64,000 bases of DNA, from assembly GCA_946807835.1 (NCBI GenBank), contig OX327684.1, positions 15,214,501-15,278,500 on the forward strand, given 5' to 3'. Below the pieces are notes generated by a model, which saw only the letters and a program-made list of their open reading frames with translations, was not told the origin of the DNA and made no database searches. The position numbers and the translations under genes were made by a program. This stretch comes from Ailanthus altissimus. Lineage: Eukaryota; Streptophyta; Magnoliopsida; Sapindales; Simaroubaceae. Below are positions 1-11,079 of the stretch, one piece after another. Position 1 is the first letter of the stretch, and the number at the start of each line of letters is the position of its first letter.

Positions 1-94
1 ACAAGCAAATTCATGCCACTCTTATGCAACTATGTATTCATTCTCAATATACATCAAGTCTCTTCAAAATAAAAACCCAATATATATAACTAAT

Positions 95-375
95 AATCAG
101 CCAAAACATAAACATTAAATAAATATACACATCAAACACCAACAACATTGCAATATCAAATATTCGACCAAAACATATACATTAAACATTAGTTTCAACA
201 ACAGTGCAATATCAAATTTTTTACTAAAACATACACATTAAACATCAGGTCCAAAAATAGTGCAATATCATTTTTCTTTTACCAAAACAACCCACATTTA
301 GTTCCAACACTACATTTAGTTTTAACAACATTACAATCTTAAATATACGACCAAAAACATAAACATTAAAGACCA
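95..375. repeat. Degenerate tandem repeat, units of about 55-68 bp
   Basis: Four to five diverged copies follow one another. Each contains a variant of CCAAAACATA-ACATTAAA followed by AACA-(A/T)TGCAATATCAAA; units begin near 102, 169, 228, 284 and 351. No coding potential is seen. It may be the edge of a larger repeat lying outside the window. Confidence 0.55.
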
Positions 376-1836
376 TTGAAGATTAAATTATAAAAATCCT
401 CATACCAATACTCGAAACAAATGAACAAAACAAGCATGCATCTAATGAATCAAAAAATTTCATTAAAGACTAATGTTCACATACAAATAAACATGCATAC
501 ATGGAAAATCCATTTCAATGGAAAAAGATAAATGTTTTTCGAACACCCATTAACTAAAAGGTTAGAAAAAAAAAAGGCTCTAAAAATAAAAATGAATATA
601 ATAAACCCTAACTCCAATATAGAAAATAGTTTAATATAACTGAAATTTTTTTTAATTAAAAAATATTAATAGTTATAGACATCAAAATCAAAAGCCCTCT
701 TTCGAAGCAAGAAAATTTATTTTTTCGAGTAATCGAATTTTACTTGTAATTTGTTGTATAATTGTCGTCGTTGTATGATGTATATAAGGATTTTTGAATT
801 GTTGAGCTGACTTGGGTTTTTCATGTTTTTGTCTGACGATGTTGTAGTATGCAGAGCCTATAAGACAAGAAGACAATCTCTTCTCTTTTTATTCTTAGCG
901 AAAAAACCAGTCAGTCAATTAACGATTATCATTTGGTGTTGACAAGATACCAAAAATAATAAAACAAATGTCCCTAATTGGCCCACTTTTTATTTGTAAT
1001 TGAAAAAATAAGTTTGCTTTTTTTTTTGTTAAATTAGATGGATTTCGTCTTTTAATAAAAAAAATTTATGATTCTTTTGAAACTTTAAGAATTTACCTAT
1101 CACTTTTTATAAATTTTGAGTTTCGATGTCCTTTTTTTCAAATGTAAATTGATATTTTTAAAGACATTAGAATTATTTATTTATTTTATTATTCTTATTT
1201 TCTAGGATTGTGGCTCTCACGTATTGATTGTGAGGGTTTTGAACTTCACGCTAGACATCAGTAGCAACCCGTTCTCTTTCAAGAGGGAACGGTTTAATAT
1301 TTTCTTTTTTTTAGTTTAAGGTATTTTATGGATTTTCAGCTACTGTTAATTTAACCTATATGCATATGAATGAATATAAAATGTTATGGGATTTGGGTAG
1401 GAAGAATCTCTATTCATTTAACCAATAACTTACATTTCACTGGTTGCATGCAATTGTCATACTGACGTTATAACCAACTCACATACTCAATTCTTTTTTA
1501 GAGAACTTGCGTTCTCGGTTCACAATCATAAGAAGAGAACAACAATTTTTACTCAACAAGAATTTCAATGCTGTTCATTTTTCTCAGGTAAACTCAAACC
1601 TAACATCATCGGGCAATGGGATCAAAAAGCCAGAGGTGAACCGAGAATGCGGAGGAACATAAAAGCAAGCAATAATGTAACAAGCTGTATTTAACTGTGC
1701 TTTGCATGAAGAAAATGAAACACTACATAAAGCAAATACAAGGCAAAAAGCTTTCTTGCAACTGAAAAATATCGGTTGATATGCTTTGTAATCCTGTACA
1801 ATATATGTGAAAGAACTGTCGAGACTCTTGGATCCA
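376..1836. other. AT-rich spacer downstream of the receptor-kinase pseudogene
   Basis: No convincing gene. It is AT-rich with many homopolymer runs. A short hairpin lies at 1269-1292 (CCGTTC...GAACGG, small loop). An inverted 15-16-base pair (GCGTTCTCGGTTCAC near 1507 and its complement near 1636) lies just 3' of the pseudogene and would fall in its 3' UTR or flank. Confidence 0.5.
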
Positions 1837-2669
1837 TTACATCTCCCTCGTATCCTCTCTCACCATTTGGGCAAAAACTTTACTCATTGAAACACCAGTA
1901 AGATCACCTACACTTGCCATGCTAAATTGCGTGGTTGATATGCTGGTTTGCGATTGCAAGCTATTGGCAGGATCAACTGATGAAGATATATCACCTTTAG
2001 GACTGGATTTTTCTTCATTTCCTTGGAGTTGAAGTGCATACTCCAAATTCCATAAGACATCTCCCACTGAAGGACGGTTAATACCACATTCTGCCAAGCA
2101 TTTCTCTGCTATCTCGCCAAACTTCTTTAACGAGTCTGGTTTTATTTGACCGATAAGAGTAGGATCTACAATGTCTTCTATTCGCCCACTCTTCTTGGAC
2201 TTCATTGCGCATTCAATTAAATTCACCTTTTCTCGCGGAAGTGATGGATCAATAACAGGTCTCCCGCAGAGGACTTCAAACATAACTACTCCAAAGGAGT
2301 ACACATCTGATTTCTCGGTTAGTTGTTACCTTGTCAAGTACTCTGGTTCAAGATACCCGAAGCTGCCCTTCACCGCTGTGCTGACATGAGTCTTATCAAG
2401 GTCAGGACCTGTTTTCGAAAGTCCAAAGTCAGCAACCTTGGCCATGAGATTTTCATCTAACAGTAAGTTAGCGGACTTGACATCACGGTGAATGATTGCC
2501 TTTGCAGAGCCAGTGTGAAGATAGTGAAGTCCTTTGACTGCCCCAACGCATATCTCAAGCCTTTTTCTCCGAGTTAAGCTGGGAAATTTTAAGCCATACA
2601 GATGATTCTTGAGAGTACCATTTTGTACTCATAAATTATGATCATCTCATTACGTTCATTACAGTACTT
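1837..2669 (-). pseudogene. CrRLK1L receptor-kinase pseudogene, 3' part (rest of kinase domain)
   Basis: This is the C-terminal piece of the gene whose 5' part lies at 5875-7578. Read leftward from 2669 it continues the kinase after the HRHLV motif. It gives an [10 protein letters not shown] strand, GTLKNHLYG, the catalytic loop [14 protein letters not shown], the activation segment [13 protein letters not shown] and SDVYSFGVV. It ends in the typical CrRLK1L tail GVSMSKVFAQMV before the stop at 1837-1839. Two lesions are visible: a small deletion and frameshift between YEY and NGTL (about 2610), and an in-frame TAA at 2326-2328 where the family has Gln after LTR. The closest resemblance is to HERK1/At5g59700-type kinases, which are plasma-membrane receptors in cell elongation and wall sensing. 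The active-site motifs themselves look intact, so decay was probably recent or followed the insertion. Confidence 0.9.
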
Positions 2670-2674
2670 AATTT

Positions 2675-3688
2675 ATTGAGGGTATCACGCCATTCACTTT
2701 AATTTGACATTGTTATGACATCAATTAAGTCACAATTTTGATATTTTATGCGCAGCAAAAAATCATAACTTACACCATAAGTAAGAACACAAAAGATTAA
2801 CACACCAATAAAGATAAAAAAAAACAAACCAATCACAAGACACAAGATATACGTGATTCGGTCCAAATTGCCTACGTTTACGGAGAATCTATGATCCAGC
2901 TTCTTCCCATTGAAATAGATCACAAAGTATCTTTTTACATCATCAATGATCCCACAAGACCCCTTAGTATCTCTCATAGAGAATTCTAAGTATCTACCAT
3001 TGATCATTATGACTCTCTACGACCTCTTTGTATCTCCTCATAAGAGATTTTTACAAGAAACACAAGAATAGCCTGAGCATCTAAGCCAAAAGGATCTATG
3101 GTGTTTCTCTTTTATTCACTCAAAGAACCTAAAGAAGAAAACACTCCCAAAGGTTACACCCTAGTGCATCATGCACTTAGTGCCTACCTAACTCCTCTAT
3201 TCTAGCTCCTCTATTCTCTCTTATGGTTACATCTTGAAACCTTAGATGCTTAATCTTAAACAAGGATTTACAGGTGTTTATATAGGGTGTATTTCGTGCC
3301 TACAAACCCTATTCCTTGTTGGAGTAAGAGTCAACTTATTTTGGAAGTTCAAAACTTTCCAAAACTTGAAATCCCGAGCCAAAACGGACTTTTCTACGCG
3401 TTCTGGCGCTGCGATACTCATCCCTGAGCGCCGCGGCGCTGGCCCTTCTCGCGTCCAGCGCTGCGGCGCTGGTCTTCTGTGTTGAGCGCCGCGGTGCTGG
3501 TCAGCTCCTCGCGATTCCTTCTTTTTCTTTGCGTCTTTGAGTCCTATTTTACTTCCCTTTTCGTGTCCTACACGTCCTAGACTTCTCCATACATGTCCCA
3601 CACGTTCTTGACTTCTTGTGACTATCCACTTTGGTATTCATCCCAATTCTTGTCTAACCAAGATTGTTAAATCACCAATTTTCCAACA
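2675..3688 (-). repeat. 3' LTR of the LARD-like element
   Basis: A 1014-bp direct repeat of 4880-5869, beginning TATTGAGG on the plus strand (the partner has TGTTGAGG) and ending CCAACA. It carries a GC-rich array at about 3405-3500 made of AGCGCYGCGGCGCT-like near-palindromes. Confidence 0.9.
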
Positions 3689-4720
3689 AACCCTCTTCTA
3701 GATTCAAAATCTCTTCTCATAAAGCTAATCACCGTCACCCATCCTTGACCAATGCTCACTAGCATGGTCTATAAGTCAAGTCCCCGACTTAACTAAAGCT
3801 CTTGCGACTATGGTCTCCAAAGATTCCTGAATGTTGATGTCTAGAGTAGTTCAATGTTATGATCTTCTATGTCCCGAAGACACCATGACCATAACCCTTA
3901 ATAGTGAAAACTCATTCTCGTCATTGCTACTCTTCCCACACATTCTCTTTCGACCCCTGCCACAAAGTGATATATCAAAAGCTTCTTTATGGTCTGTTTC
4001 AAATCAACCCCTATATTGATCCCATTCTAAGCACTTTCCTACAAGCACATAGCCTCCCTCTGTGCTTTATCACTCCCTCGATCCTTTTGTTTTCCCATTT
4101 AGTATTCCTTTTGTATGCCTTTCATGAATCTCCCTATTTCGATCTAGCAGTCCCGAGTCCTCTAGGTCTTTATGAGATGAGGAATAAAATCTCATACTTA
4201 GTCCCTCCCTTGTCTTTTTTACTATGTAGTCTCAATCTTATCCTACCAATCCCCTGTGACTTACCATAAGCCATATTACTCCAATTAGTAAATAACGATT
4301 CTCCATGACTGATATGAAAACACTACTCTAGATCCCAAAAATAGTTCGTTCATTAGACACTGATTCCTCCAGAAGCTCTCATGCGATCAAGGTCTTTGTC
4401 TAGTCATCCAATTGACTTGCAAATCCACCTTTCTTCTATCTTTGTCTTCCTCTTAGGACTATCCCCTTGAGTGCCCTAGACACATTTTGGATCTGCCCTT
4501 CAATCTTGATTGTTATTCTTTTTCCATCTTTATTTTGTGTCCAATCTGAATGATTCTTCTAACTAGGACCTAGATGACACCATCTTCTTGAAAGTCTTCT
4601 TCAAGAGTGATCTCTACTTCAAAACTCTCCAGTAAGGCCATCATCTTTTCCTGTTTCAGATAATCATCTTCCTTATTGTTCTTCTCTTATATTTGTGAGT
4701 CTCCATGGTTGACAACCTTT

Positions 4721-4880
4721 GCTCTGTAATCTGACTCTGCCGCCTATGCTCTGCAATTTGGACTTCAACCCATGGCTCTAATATCAATTTGGATTTCAAC
4801 TCAAGCTTTGACATCAGTTTGTACTTCACCATACGCTCTGATAGCAGTTTGTAGCTTTAATCTAGCTTTGATACCAGTTT
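4721..4880 (-). repeat. Tandem array of primer-binding-site-like units beside the 5' LTR
   Basis: Six units start at 4721, 4748, 4775, 4805, 4835 and 4865, with spacings of 27, 27, 30, 30 and 30 bp. Each opens with GCTCT or GCTTT followed by a variant of (G/A)ATA-CA and TTTG. The last unit, GCTTTGATACCA, is the real primer-binding site (complement of the plus strand) two to three bases from the LTR. The others resemble decayed copies of the same tRNA-iMet 3'-end match. Confidence 0.75.
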
Positions 4881-5869
4881 GTTGAGGATATCACGTCATG
4901 CACTTCAATTTGACACCCATATGGCATCAACTAAGCCACAACCTTGATACCCTATGTGCAGCGAAAAATCATAACTCACATCATAAGCAAGAACACATAA
5001 GATTAACACACCAATAAAAATAAAGAAAACAAACCAATCACAAGACACAAGATATACGTGGTTCGGCCCAAATTACCTACGTCCACGGAGGATCCATGAT
5101 CCAGCTTCTTCCCATTAAAATAGATCACAAAGTATCTTCTTACATTATAAATGATCTCATAAGACCCCTTAGTATCTCCCATAGAGACCTCTAAGTATCT
5201 ACCCTTGATCATTATGACTCCCTAAGACCTCTCCGTATCTCCTCATAAGAGATTTTTACAAGAAACACAAGAATAGCCCAAGCATCTAAGCCAAAAGGAT
5301 CTATGGTATTTCTCTTTTATTCACTCAAAGAACCTAAAGAAGAAAACACCCTCAAAGGTTACACCCTAGTGCACCATGCACTTAGTGCCTACCTAGCTCC
5401 TCTATTCTCTCTTATGATTACATCTTGAAACCTTAGATGCTTAATCTTAAACAAGGGTTTACAAGTGTTTATATAAGGTGTATTTCGTGACTACAAACCA
5501 TATTCCTTGTTGGAGTAAGAATCAACTTGTTTTGGAAGTCCAAAACTTAAAATCTCGAGCCAAAACGGACTTTTCCACACGTTCTGGTGCCGCGGCGCTA
5601 GCTCGTCCCTGAGTGTCGCGGCGCTGGCCCTTCTCACGTCTAGCGCTGCAGCGTTGGTCTATGTTGAGCGTCGCGGCGCTGGTCAGCTCCCCGCGATTTC
5701 TTCTTTTTTTTGCGTCTTTGAGTCCCATTTTATTTTCCCTTTCGTGTCCCATATGTCCTAGACTTCTCTATATGTGTCTCACACATTCTTGACTTCTTGT
5801 GACTCTCCATTTTAATATTCATTTCAATTCTTATTCAACTAAAATTGTTGAATCACCAATTTTTCAACA
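4880..5869 (-). repeat. 5' LTR of the LARD-like element
   Basis: A 990-bp partner of 2675-3688, running TGTTGAGG...TTTTTCAACA on the plus strand. The GC-rich near-palindrome array recurs at about 5586-5682 with CpG-to-TpG type differences. Confidence 0.9.
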
Positions 5870-5874
5870 TAATT

Positions 5875-7578
5875 AAAAATACCAAATGACGGTGACAAAA
5901 TTGAGATAGCATTTCAATTTCTGTCCTGAATTCTGAGAGACCCTGATGTGATTGAGAGCCACTGCCACCCTTGTCATATCTCTCAGAACTTGTCCTGAAT
6001 TCTGAGAGACCCTGATGTGATTGAGAGCCACTGCCACCCTTGTCATATCTCTCAGAACTCCCTTGTAAACCTTCCCAAAAACACATAACCAAACTTTCAC
6101 TAAAATTATCAGTAGCCTCTTGAATTGCCACAAAAGGGAAACGATACCCAATTTTTGAGCTGGAAAATATGGCAGTTCCATTGGAGTACTTGCCAGTTCC
6201 ATTGAAGTATTTGCTTCCTATTGCATTAATATTACCTCCTCCATTCATAGCAAAGGCTTCCTCTCCCTTCAAGGGACCAACATGAGCTAGCTTATTTCTT
6301 CTTCTGCACCACACGAACAGAATCCAAACCAAAATAACACTGATGGAAAGGCCAACAGCCAAGCCCACTATAAGACCGACTTTCTTCTTGTTCTTGGAAC
6401 TTTTTGAGGAAATAGTGTCTGAGACGTCAAAGCTCCCCCTAGAATTGTTTATCTTCATAATCTCCAACCCATTAAGAATGGCATTGGGGTAAAGTTCAAA
6501 CAAACCAGAAGGACCAATGCTAACCATTAGTGTAGGGCCGTCATTTACTCTTGCAATGAAATCCATATAATAAAGGTTGCCTGCAGTATTTGAAGGAATC
6601 TTATGAAGATCCAACTCTCGTTGAGCAAACCATGAATTGATATAAACATTGAATACGAGCTGTGGAACATGCTTCAATATATCACAGAAGTGAAACCGGA
6701 CTAAATACTCAAAACCAGGATCCACGCTAAAAGTCCATGTTACATTGGCATTGGTACTAGGATTGGGTTCTGAGTTCAAAATGGTGGCAGTGCCATAAAC
6801 ATCACGGGGAGCAATATTCTCGGTTACCCCTTCAGTGAAATTGACAACTGTAGTATTCGACACAAACTTTACTAGACCATTGTGCTTCAGATATTCATAA
6901 TCAGAAACCCAAAGCCGCCACAAAAGATCATTTTGATGAGACACGGTTTCACCACCCATATTTACCCTTGCAACAGCCTCCAAGACCTGTCTCTGCAGAC
7001 TTTGGTAACTATCTTGGGGGACAATGGTTTTAGCAGTTTCGGGAATGAGGTCATCAGGAAGTGAGAAAACTTCTAAAGCATTAATGAAGGCAAATGAATT
7101 TTCAAAAGGTGTAAAAGTGAGAACAAGCCTATCAGAAGTTATTTTCAAGGAGTACTCCTTAACCAAAGAACCATTATGTGGTTTGTATTCTTTGATAAGG
7201 GTAAAGCCTTGACTTGAAACAGAGAAATTTGCAGAGCGCATATCATAGGTTTCATGATCAAAAGGTAAGAAATGAAGGCGAAAAAAGTGCCTCCCCTTTT
7301 TTTTTGATTAAAAACGAGTAACTGGAGAATCCAGTGAATATTCTAGCAGTGATATACAAACGTGAATCATTGGTCGATGAGATAGAATTCAAGCTAGTAT
7401 TGATCGAAATGTTTTGTGGAGTTGACAGATCATTGAAAGTAGAAGTATCAGCAACAAATCCACAGTCTATCAGATAACTGTCTGTAGGATTAAACGCTAA
7501 TGAAACAGATACTACACAAAGAACAGATGAAATCCATAAATGCAGCTCAAAATCCTTAACATTTATCATGAACAACAC
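5875..7578 (-). pseudogene. CrRLK1L receptor-kinase pseudogene, 5' part (signal peptide, malectin-like region, TM, kinase start)
   Basis: The ATG at 7578 opens a signal-peptide-like stretch (hydrophobic core WISSVLCVVSVSLAF) followed by FNPTDSYLIDCG, the standard start of the malectin-like ectodomain. Frame is lost in an A-run near 7305, about 90 codons in. The second frame then runs from 7257 to 5853 without a stop: malectin-like segments, a membrane span (VGLIVGLAVGLSISVILVW) followed by basic residues, and the juxtamembrane motif FPFVAIQEATDNFSE. At about 6060-6100 the glycine loop is disrupted: FGKVYKGVLRDM is in another frame. A deletion after VAV removes the segment carrying the ATP-binding Lys. 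A 69-bp unit is then duplicated in frame. The kinase sequence reaches HRHLV and stops at the TSD of the LTR insertion. Family members are intronless proteins of about 830 residues, which matches the two parts together. Confidence 0.92.
5922..6059 (-). repeat. In-frame 69-bp tandem duplication inside the pseudogene
   Basis: Copies at 5922-5990 and 5991-6059 appear identical. On the minus strand each codes 23 residues ending GLSEFRT. A functional CrRLK1L kinase has this segment once, so the duplication is a lesion in the kinase N-lobe. The identity of the copies implies a recent event. Confidence 0.9.
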
Positions 7579-8444
7579 CCTAGAAAGAGAGGACTTGAAG
7601 TGGCAAATGTTGATGGGTATTATATAATAAAGTGAGTCTATATATATTAATTAATTGTATATTATTAATTATTTATTTTGTTATTTTTTAAAAGTGATCA
7701 AATAAAATTTATTTATTATTAAGTTTTTAGGGCATTACGTATGATATGGGCTTTAATGTGTAGAGACCCAGTTATTTTATTTTATTTTATAATGGGTCAA
7801 AATAAAATAAAATATTATAAATAATAGGTTGAGGTCCACAGTCTGAATCCTAATGTATTATTCATTCACATCCTATCAGTGAGTGATGACAGTTTTTTTT
7901 TTATAAAAAAAGGGTTTAGACGTGGAAGACTTCAACCCTAATTTTTTTGCGTCTCTATAGATTCAGGTACGCTTCTGATTTTATTCTTTTTAATAATTTA
8001 ACATGAAATTCTAATTATGATAATTTTTTAACCAATTAAAGATTTTTATCTAATAAATATTATCAGAACAATCTTATGTTGAATCATTGAGACTAAATTC
8101 TAATATATGAATTATGCATTAATTGAATTATAATTAAGATTATAATTACATGTGTAATTATTATTTTTTTTTAAATTTATGCCGCATGAAATATTAGTTC
8201 TCCGTGTAGCATATGTATAAAAAAAAATTGAAAGAAGCAAATTCAATTCAATCTGCACACGGTGTTGTTTGCATTAATATATAATATTATCTATATGCTT
8301 TAACTTATGTAAAGAATTGAATTTGTCTTCTGTATGAATATGAGCCAAATTGATTGCATTCTGATATATATTTTTTAATTACCCATTCAATTTTTAGAAA
8401 TAAACAAATTGATTGCATTCTGAAAATAAATAAATATTAGAAAA

Positions 8445-9367
8445 GTGGGTACCAACAAGAGTTCAAATGTCTTAGAATTAATTCATACTGATATTTGTGA
8501 TCCATTCCCTACAGCTTCCTCGAATGGTCAACAATATGTTATTACTTTCATAGACGATTGTTCTCGTTATGGGTATATATACTTGATTCATGAGAAGTCT
8601 CAATTATTGGATGTTTTCAAAGTCTATAAAGCTGAAGTTAAAAATCAGCTTAGTAAGAAAATTAAAGCCGTTAAATCTGATCGTGGTGGTGAGTTCTATG
8701 GCAGATATGATGGATCAGGTGAACAACATCCAGGCTTTTTTGCGAGATATTTGCAAGAATGTGGCATCATTCCTCAATACACCATACCGGGGACTCCAAG
8801 TCAAAATGGTGTAGCTGAGAGACAAAATCGACCATAAATGATATCGTTAGAAGTATGATAAATCATTATTCTTTACTAGAATCTCTTTGGGGTGAAGCCT
8901 TAAATACTGTAGTATATATCCTTAATCGAGTTTCAAGTAAAGCAGTACCTAAAACCCCATATGAGTTATGGACTGGAAAGAAGCCTAGTATTAGGCATTT
9001 GTATGTCTGGGGTTGTCCAGCTGAGGTTAGGCCATACAAGCCTAATGAAAGAAAGTGGAATTCAAGAACAGTAAGCTACTACTTTGTTGGATACTCGGAG
9101 AGATCGAGGGGTTTCAAGTTTTATGATCCCTCGAGCAAATCCTTTTTCGAGATAGGAAATGCTAAGTTTATTGAGGATGTTGAATATAGTGGGAGTGCTA
9201 AACTCAGGAACATTGTCTTTGAAGAGGAATATGTAACTATTCTTAATATTACAATTGATAATGACCAGGTAATTGCACATGTCATTATGCTGAATGCAAA
9301 TACAAATAATCAAGACGTTCTGAGATACCTCTCGCTAATATTGAAGAACCCGCTCTTACTCATGTAG
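8445..9367 (+). pseudogene. Copia integrase remnant
   Basis: The first segment (8445-8837) contains ELIHTDICDPFP and FIDDCSRYGYIYL, then KSDRGGEFYG and NGVAERQNR, so the three acidic DDE positions are visible. A one-base-scale frame change near 8840 leads into 8855-9367, which holds the C-terminal integrase signature ([38 protein letters not shown], the FVGY-like YFVGYSERS). The zinc-binding N-terminus is absent. It is a non-functional fragment of the element at 7611-11972. Confidence 0.88.
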
Positions 9368-9535
9368 AGGAGCAACAACAACAACCTCAATTAGAAGTGC
9401 CATTAAGGAGATCCATAAGAAAGAGGATATCAATGATTTCAAATGATTATGTCGTGTATCTCTAAGAACATGAGTTTGATATAGGACTGGAAGATGATCC
9501 AATAACTTTTAGTCAAGTCAAATAAAGTGTGAACT

Positions 9536-10308
9536 TTCAAAAATAGATAGATGCCATGAAAGATAAGATGAAATCAATGCAAGACAATGACGTTTGGGAT
9601 TTTATCGAATTATCTAAAGGAGCGGAACCAATTAGTTGTAAATGGATTTTCAAAACCAAATAGGATTCGAAAGTTAACGTCGAAAGATATAAGGTACGTC
9701 TAGTCGCAAGAGGTTTCACTCAAAAGGAAGGCATTGATTATAAAGAAACTTTCTCTCCGATTTCATCGAAAGACTCTTTTAGAATTATTATGGCACTTGT
9801 AGCTCATTATGACTTAGAGCTGCATCAGATGGACATAAAGACTGCGTTTCTCAATGACGACATTGAAGAAACCATATACATGTTACAACAAGAGAACTTT
9901 GAATCCAAAGATTCAAAATATTTGGTGTGTAAATTAAAGAAGTCCATATATGGTTTAAAGCAAGCATCCCGTCAATGGTATCGAAAATTTTATCAAGTGA
10001 TTACCTCTTTTGGTGTTAAGAAAAATACTGTTGATCAATGCATTTATCACAAGATCAGTGGGAGCAAATTTATTCTTCTTGTCTTATATATGGATGACAT
10101 TCTACTAGCAAGTAGTGATATAGGTTTGTTGCATGAAATCAAGATATTTCTTTCAAATAAATTTGAAATGAAAGATCTTGGAAATGCCTCTTTTGTGTTG
10201 GGCATACAGATTCACCGAGATCGATCTCTTGGCATACTTGGCTTATCACAAAAGGCATATATCGATAAGGTGCTTAGTAGATTTGACATGAAGAATTATG
10301 CATTATGA
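9536..10308 (+). pseudogene. Copia reverse-transcriptase remnant
   Basis: The sequence starts with AMKDKMKSMQ-type residues and passes through WDFIELSKG and SCKWIFKTK, an in-frame stop at about 9661, GFTQKEGIDYKETFSP, then an open frame 9790-10308. That frame carries DIKTAFLNDDIEETIYM, KKSIYGLKQASRQWY and the catalytic LYMDDILLA. The YMDD centre is intact, but stops and frame changes elsewhere kill the polyprotein. Confidence 0.88.
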
Positions 10309-10380
10309 GACACACCTATTGCTAAAGGTGATAAATTTAGTCTGCTTCAATGCCCAAGAAATGAGATTGAGAAGAAAGAG

Positions 10381-11079
10381 ATGGAGAATATCCCTTATGC
10401 ATCAGCAGTAGAGAGTCTCATGTATGCTCAAGTTTGTACACGTCCAGATATAGTGTATGTAGTTGGCATGCTTGGCAAATATCTAAGTAATCCAAGAATG
10501 GATCACTGGAGAGCCGTTAAAAAGGTTATGCGGTATCTACAGAGAACAAAAGATTACATGTTCATATATCGGAGATCAGATCATTTAAAGATCATTCGGT
10601 ATTCAAACTCCGATTTTGCTGGTTGTCTCGATAGTAGAAGATCCACTTTCAGGTTATGTCTTCCCAATGGCTGAGGGAGCTGTGTCATGAAAAAGTGTCA
10701 AGCAGACACTCGTAACTTCATCCACCATAGAAGCAGAATTTGTAGCTTGCTATGGGCATTAAATCAAGCAATATGGCTGCGAAATTTTATCACTGGGCTA
10801 CAAATTGTCGATGGTATTGAGAGACCATTGAGAATAAATTGTGATAATAAAGCCACTGAGTTATATTCTAAGAACAACAGAAGCTCGTCAAAATCGAAGC
10901 ACATTGACATCAAGTTTCTTGTTGTTAAAGAGAAGGTTCAGAGTCTTCAAGTGTCTATTGAACATATTAGTACAAACCTAATGATTGCGGATCCGCTTAC
11001 CAAGGGTGTACCACTTAAGGTGTTTCATGAGCATGTGACTCGTATGGGTGTGGTTTATCCTGATGATATGCTTCTATAG
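10381..11079 (+). pseudogene. Copia RNase H remnant and polyprotein end
   Basis: The frame 10381-10674 carries IPYASAVESLMYAQVCTRPD and GMLGKYLSNPRMDHW, the RT-RNase H connection, and DFAGCLDSRRST. After a frame change, 10687-11079 gives the RNase H end (ALNQAIWLRNF, NCDNKAT, KSKHIDIKFL, VSIEHISTNLMIADPLTKG). A normal copia polyprotein terminates shortly after this motif, as here at 11079. Confidence 0.87.

Larger units (their letters stand above)
2675..5869 (-). mobile_element. Non-autonomous LTR retrotransposon (LARD-like) inserted in the kinase exon
   Basis: Two direct repeats of about 1 kb (2675-3688 and 4880-5869) flank a 1191-bp interior with no retroviral-type protein. Each LTR is bounded by TGTTGA/TCAACA-type ends. 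Exact TSDs TAATT lie at 2670-2674 and 5870-5874. The element runs on the minus strand: next to the right-hand LTR, the complement of 4865-4877 reads TGGTATCAAAGC, the usual initiator-Met tRNA primer site. A purine-rich tract (AGAAGAGGG on the minus strand) abuts the left-hand LTR at 3689. Removing the element and one TSD copy makes the kinase reading continue directly across the site, so the target was an exon. Ends and LTR pairing are clear; the family name is inference. Confidence 0.93.

Noticed and set aside
3278..3601. 107-residue Arg-rich open frame on the minus strand
   Set aside because: It is the translation of the GC-rich near-palindrome array in an LTR; the partner LTR does not conserve the frame.
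3904..4269. 121-codon open frame within the LARD-like element
   Set aside because: Biased, hydrophobic and Ser/Leu/Pro-rich because of C/T-rich DNA; antisense to the element and with no recognisable domain.
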